DNA from: Actinomycetota bacterium
Lineage (GTDB): Bacteria; Actinomycetota; Actinomycetes; S36-B12; UBA5976
Assembly (NCBI GenBank): GCA_947486505.1
Contig: CANKTT010000072.1
Span: 1-7,138, forward strand
DNA: 7,138 nt
Direction of reading: 5' to 3'
In this document: piece after piece, positions 7,118 to 7,138 of the stretch
How the letters are laid out: the number at the start of each line of letters is the position of its first letter
Position numbering within the stretch: position 1 is the first letter of the stretch
Translations under genes and position numbers: made by a program
The notes under the pieces: generated by a model
The model's input: only the letters and a program-made list of their open reading frames with translations
What the model was told of the DNA's origin: nothing
The model's database searches: none

Positions 7118-7138
7118 GTTTCTAGTTCTCCACTCCAG

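Overview
The window carries eight protein-coding genes packed almost end to end. Six are on the minus strand (ocd, an aminotransferase, a 2-hydroxyacid dehydrogenase, a GNAT acetyltransferase, argG and a DMT-family transporter). One Lrp/AsnC-type regulator on the plus strand is divergent from ocd, and one minus-strand DUF1801-like/MORN-like gene converges on it. I see no tRNA, rRNA, CRISPR array, insertion sequence or phage gene. Base composition is balanced (by eye near or slightly below 50% GC). The protein styles (GRHPR-like dehydrogenase, AspB-like aminotransferase, long E. coli-type ArgG), tight packing and TTG/GTG starts suggest a small-genome, moderate-GC actinobacterium, for example of the freshwater acI/Nanopelagicales kind. 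That taxonomic guess is inference only.

Layout, following minus-strand transcription from right to left. The right edge (7106-6537) is a DUF1801-like protein with C-terminal MORN-like repeats; its stop codon overlaps that of the Lrp-type regulator (6118-6540, plus strand). The 145-bp region between the regulator and ocd (5973-6117) is the main regulatory region. It holds an imperfect inverted repeat with two 17-bp arms (14 of 17 positions matching), which I read as the likely operator of the Lrp-type protein. Leftward of it lie ocd (5972-4923), a 122-bp gap, then aminotransferase (4800-3607), 2-hydroxyacid dehydrogenase (3606-2644), acetyltransferase (2632-2132), argG (2104-689) and a transporter cut by the window edge (688-1). 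From the aminotransferase to the transporter, gaps are 0, 11, 27 and 0 nt, so these five probably form one transcription unit; ocd may be read with them or separately.

Functional theme: amino-acid turnover around the ornithine/arginine node. Ornithine cyclodeaminase turns ornithine into proline and ammonia, and ArgG uses citrulline and aspartate for arginine synthesis. The aminotransferase/dehydrogenase pair could interconvert an amino acid, its 2-oxo acid and the 2-hydroxy acid, with glyoxylate or hydroxypyruvate as plausible substrates. The DMT protein could export a metabolite or amino acid, and the Lrp-type regulator would sense an amino acid. Each enzyme family is well known; the combination and the operator are the parts worth a second look. 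No clearly new system is visible.
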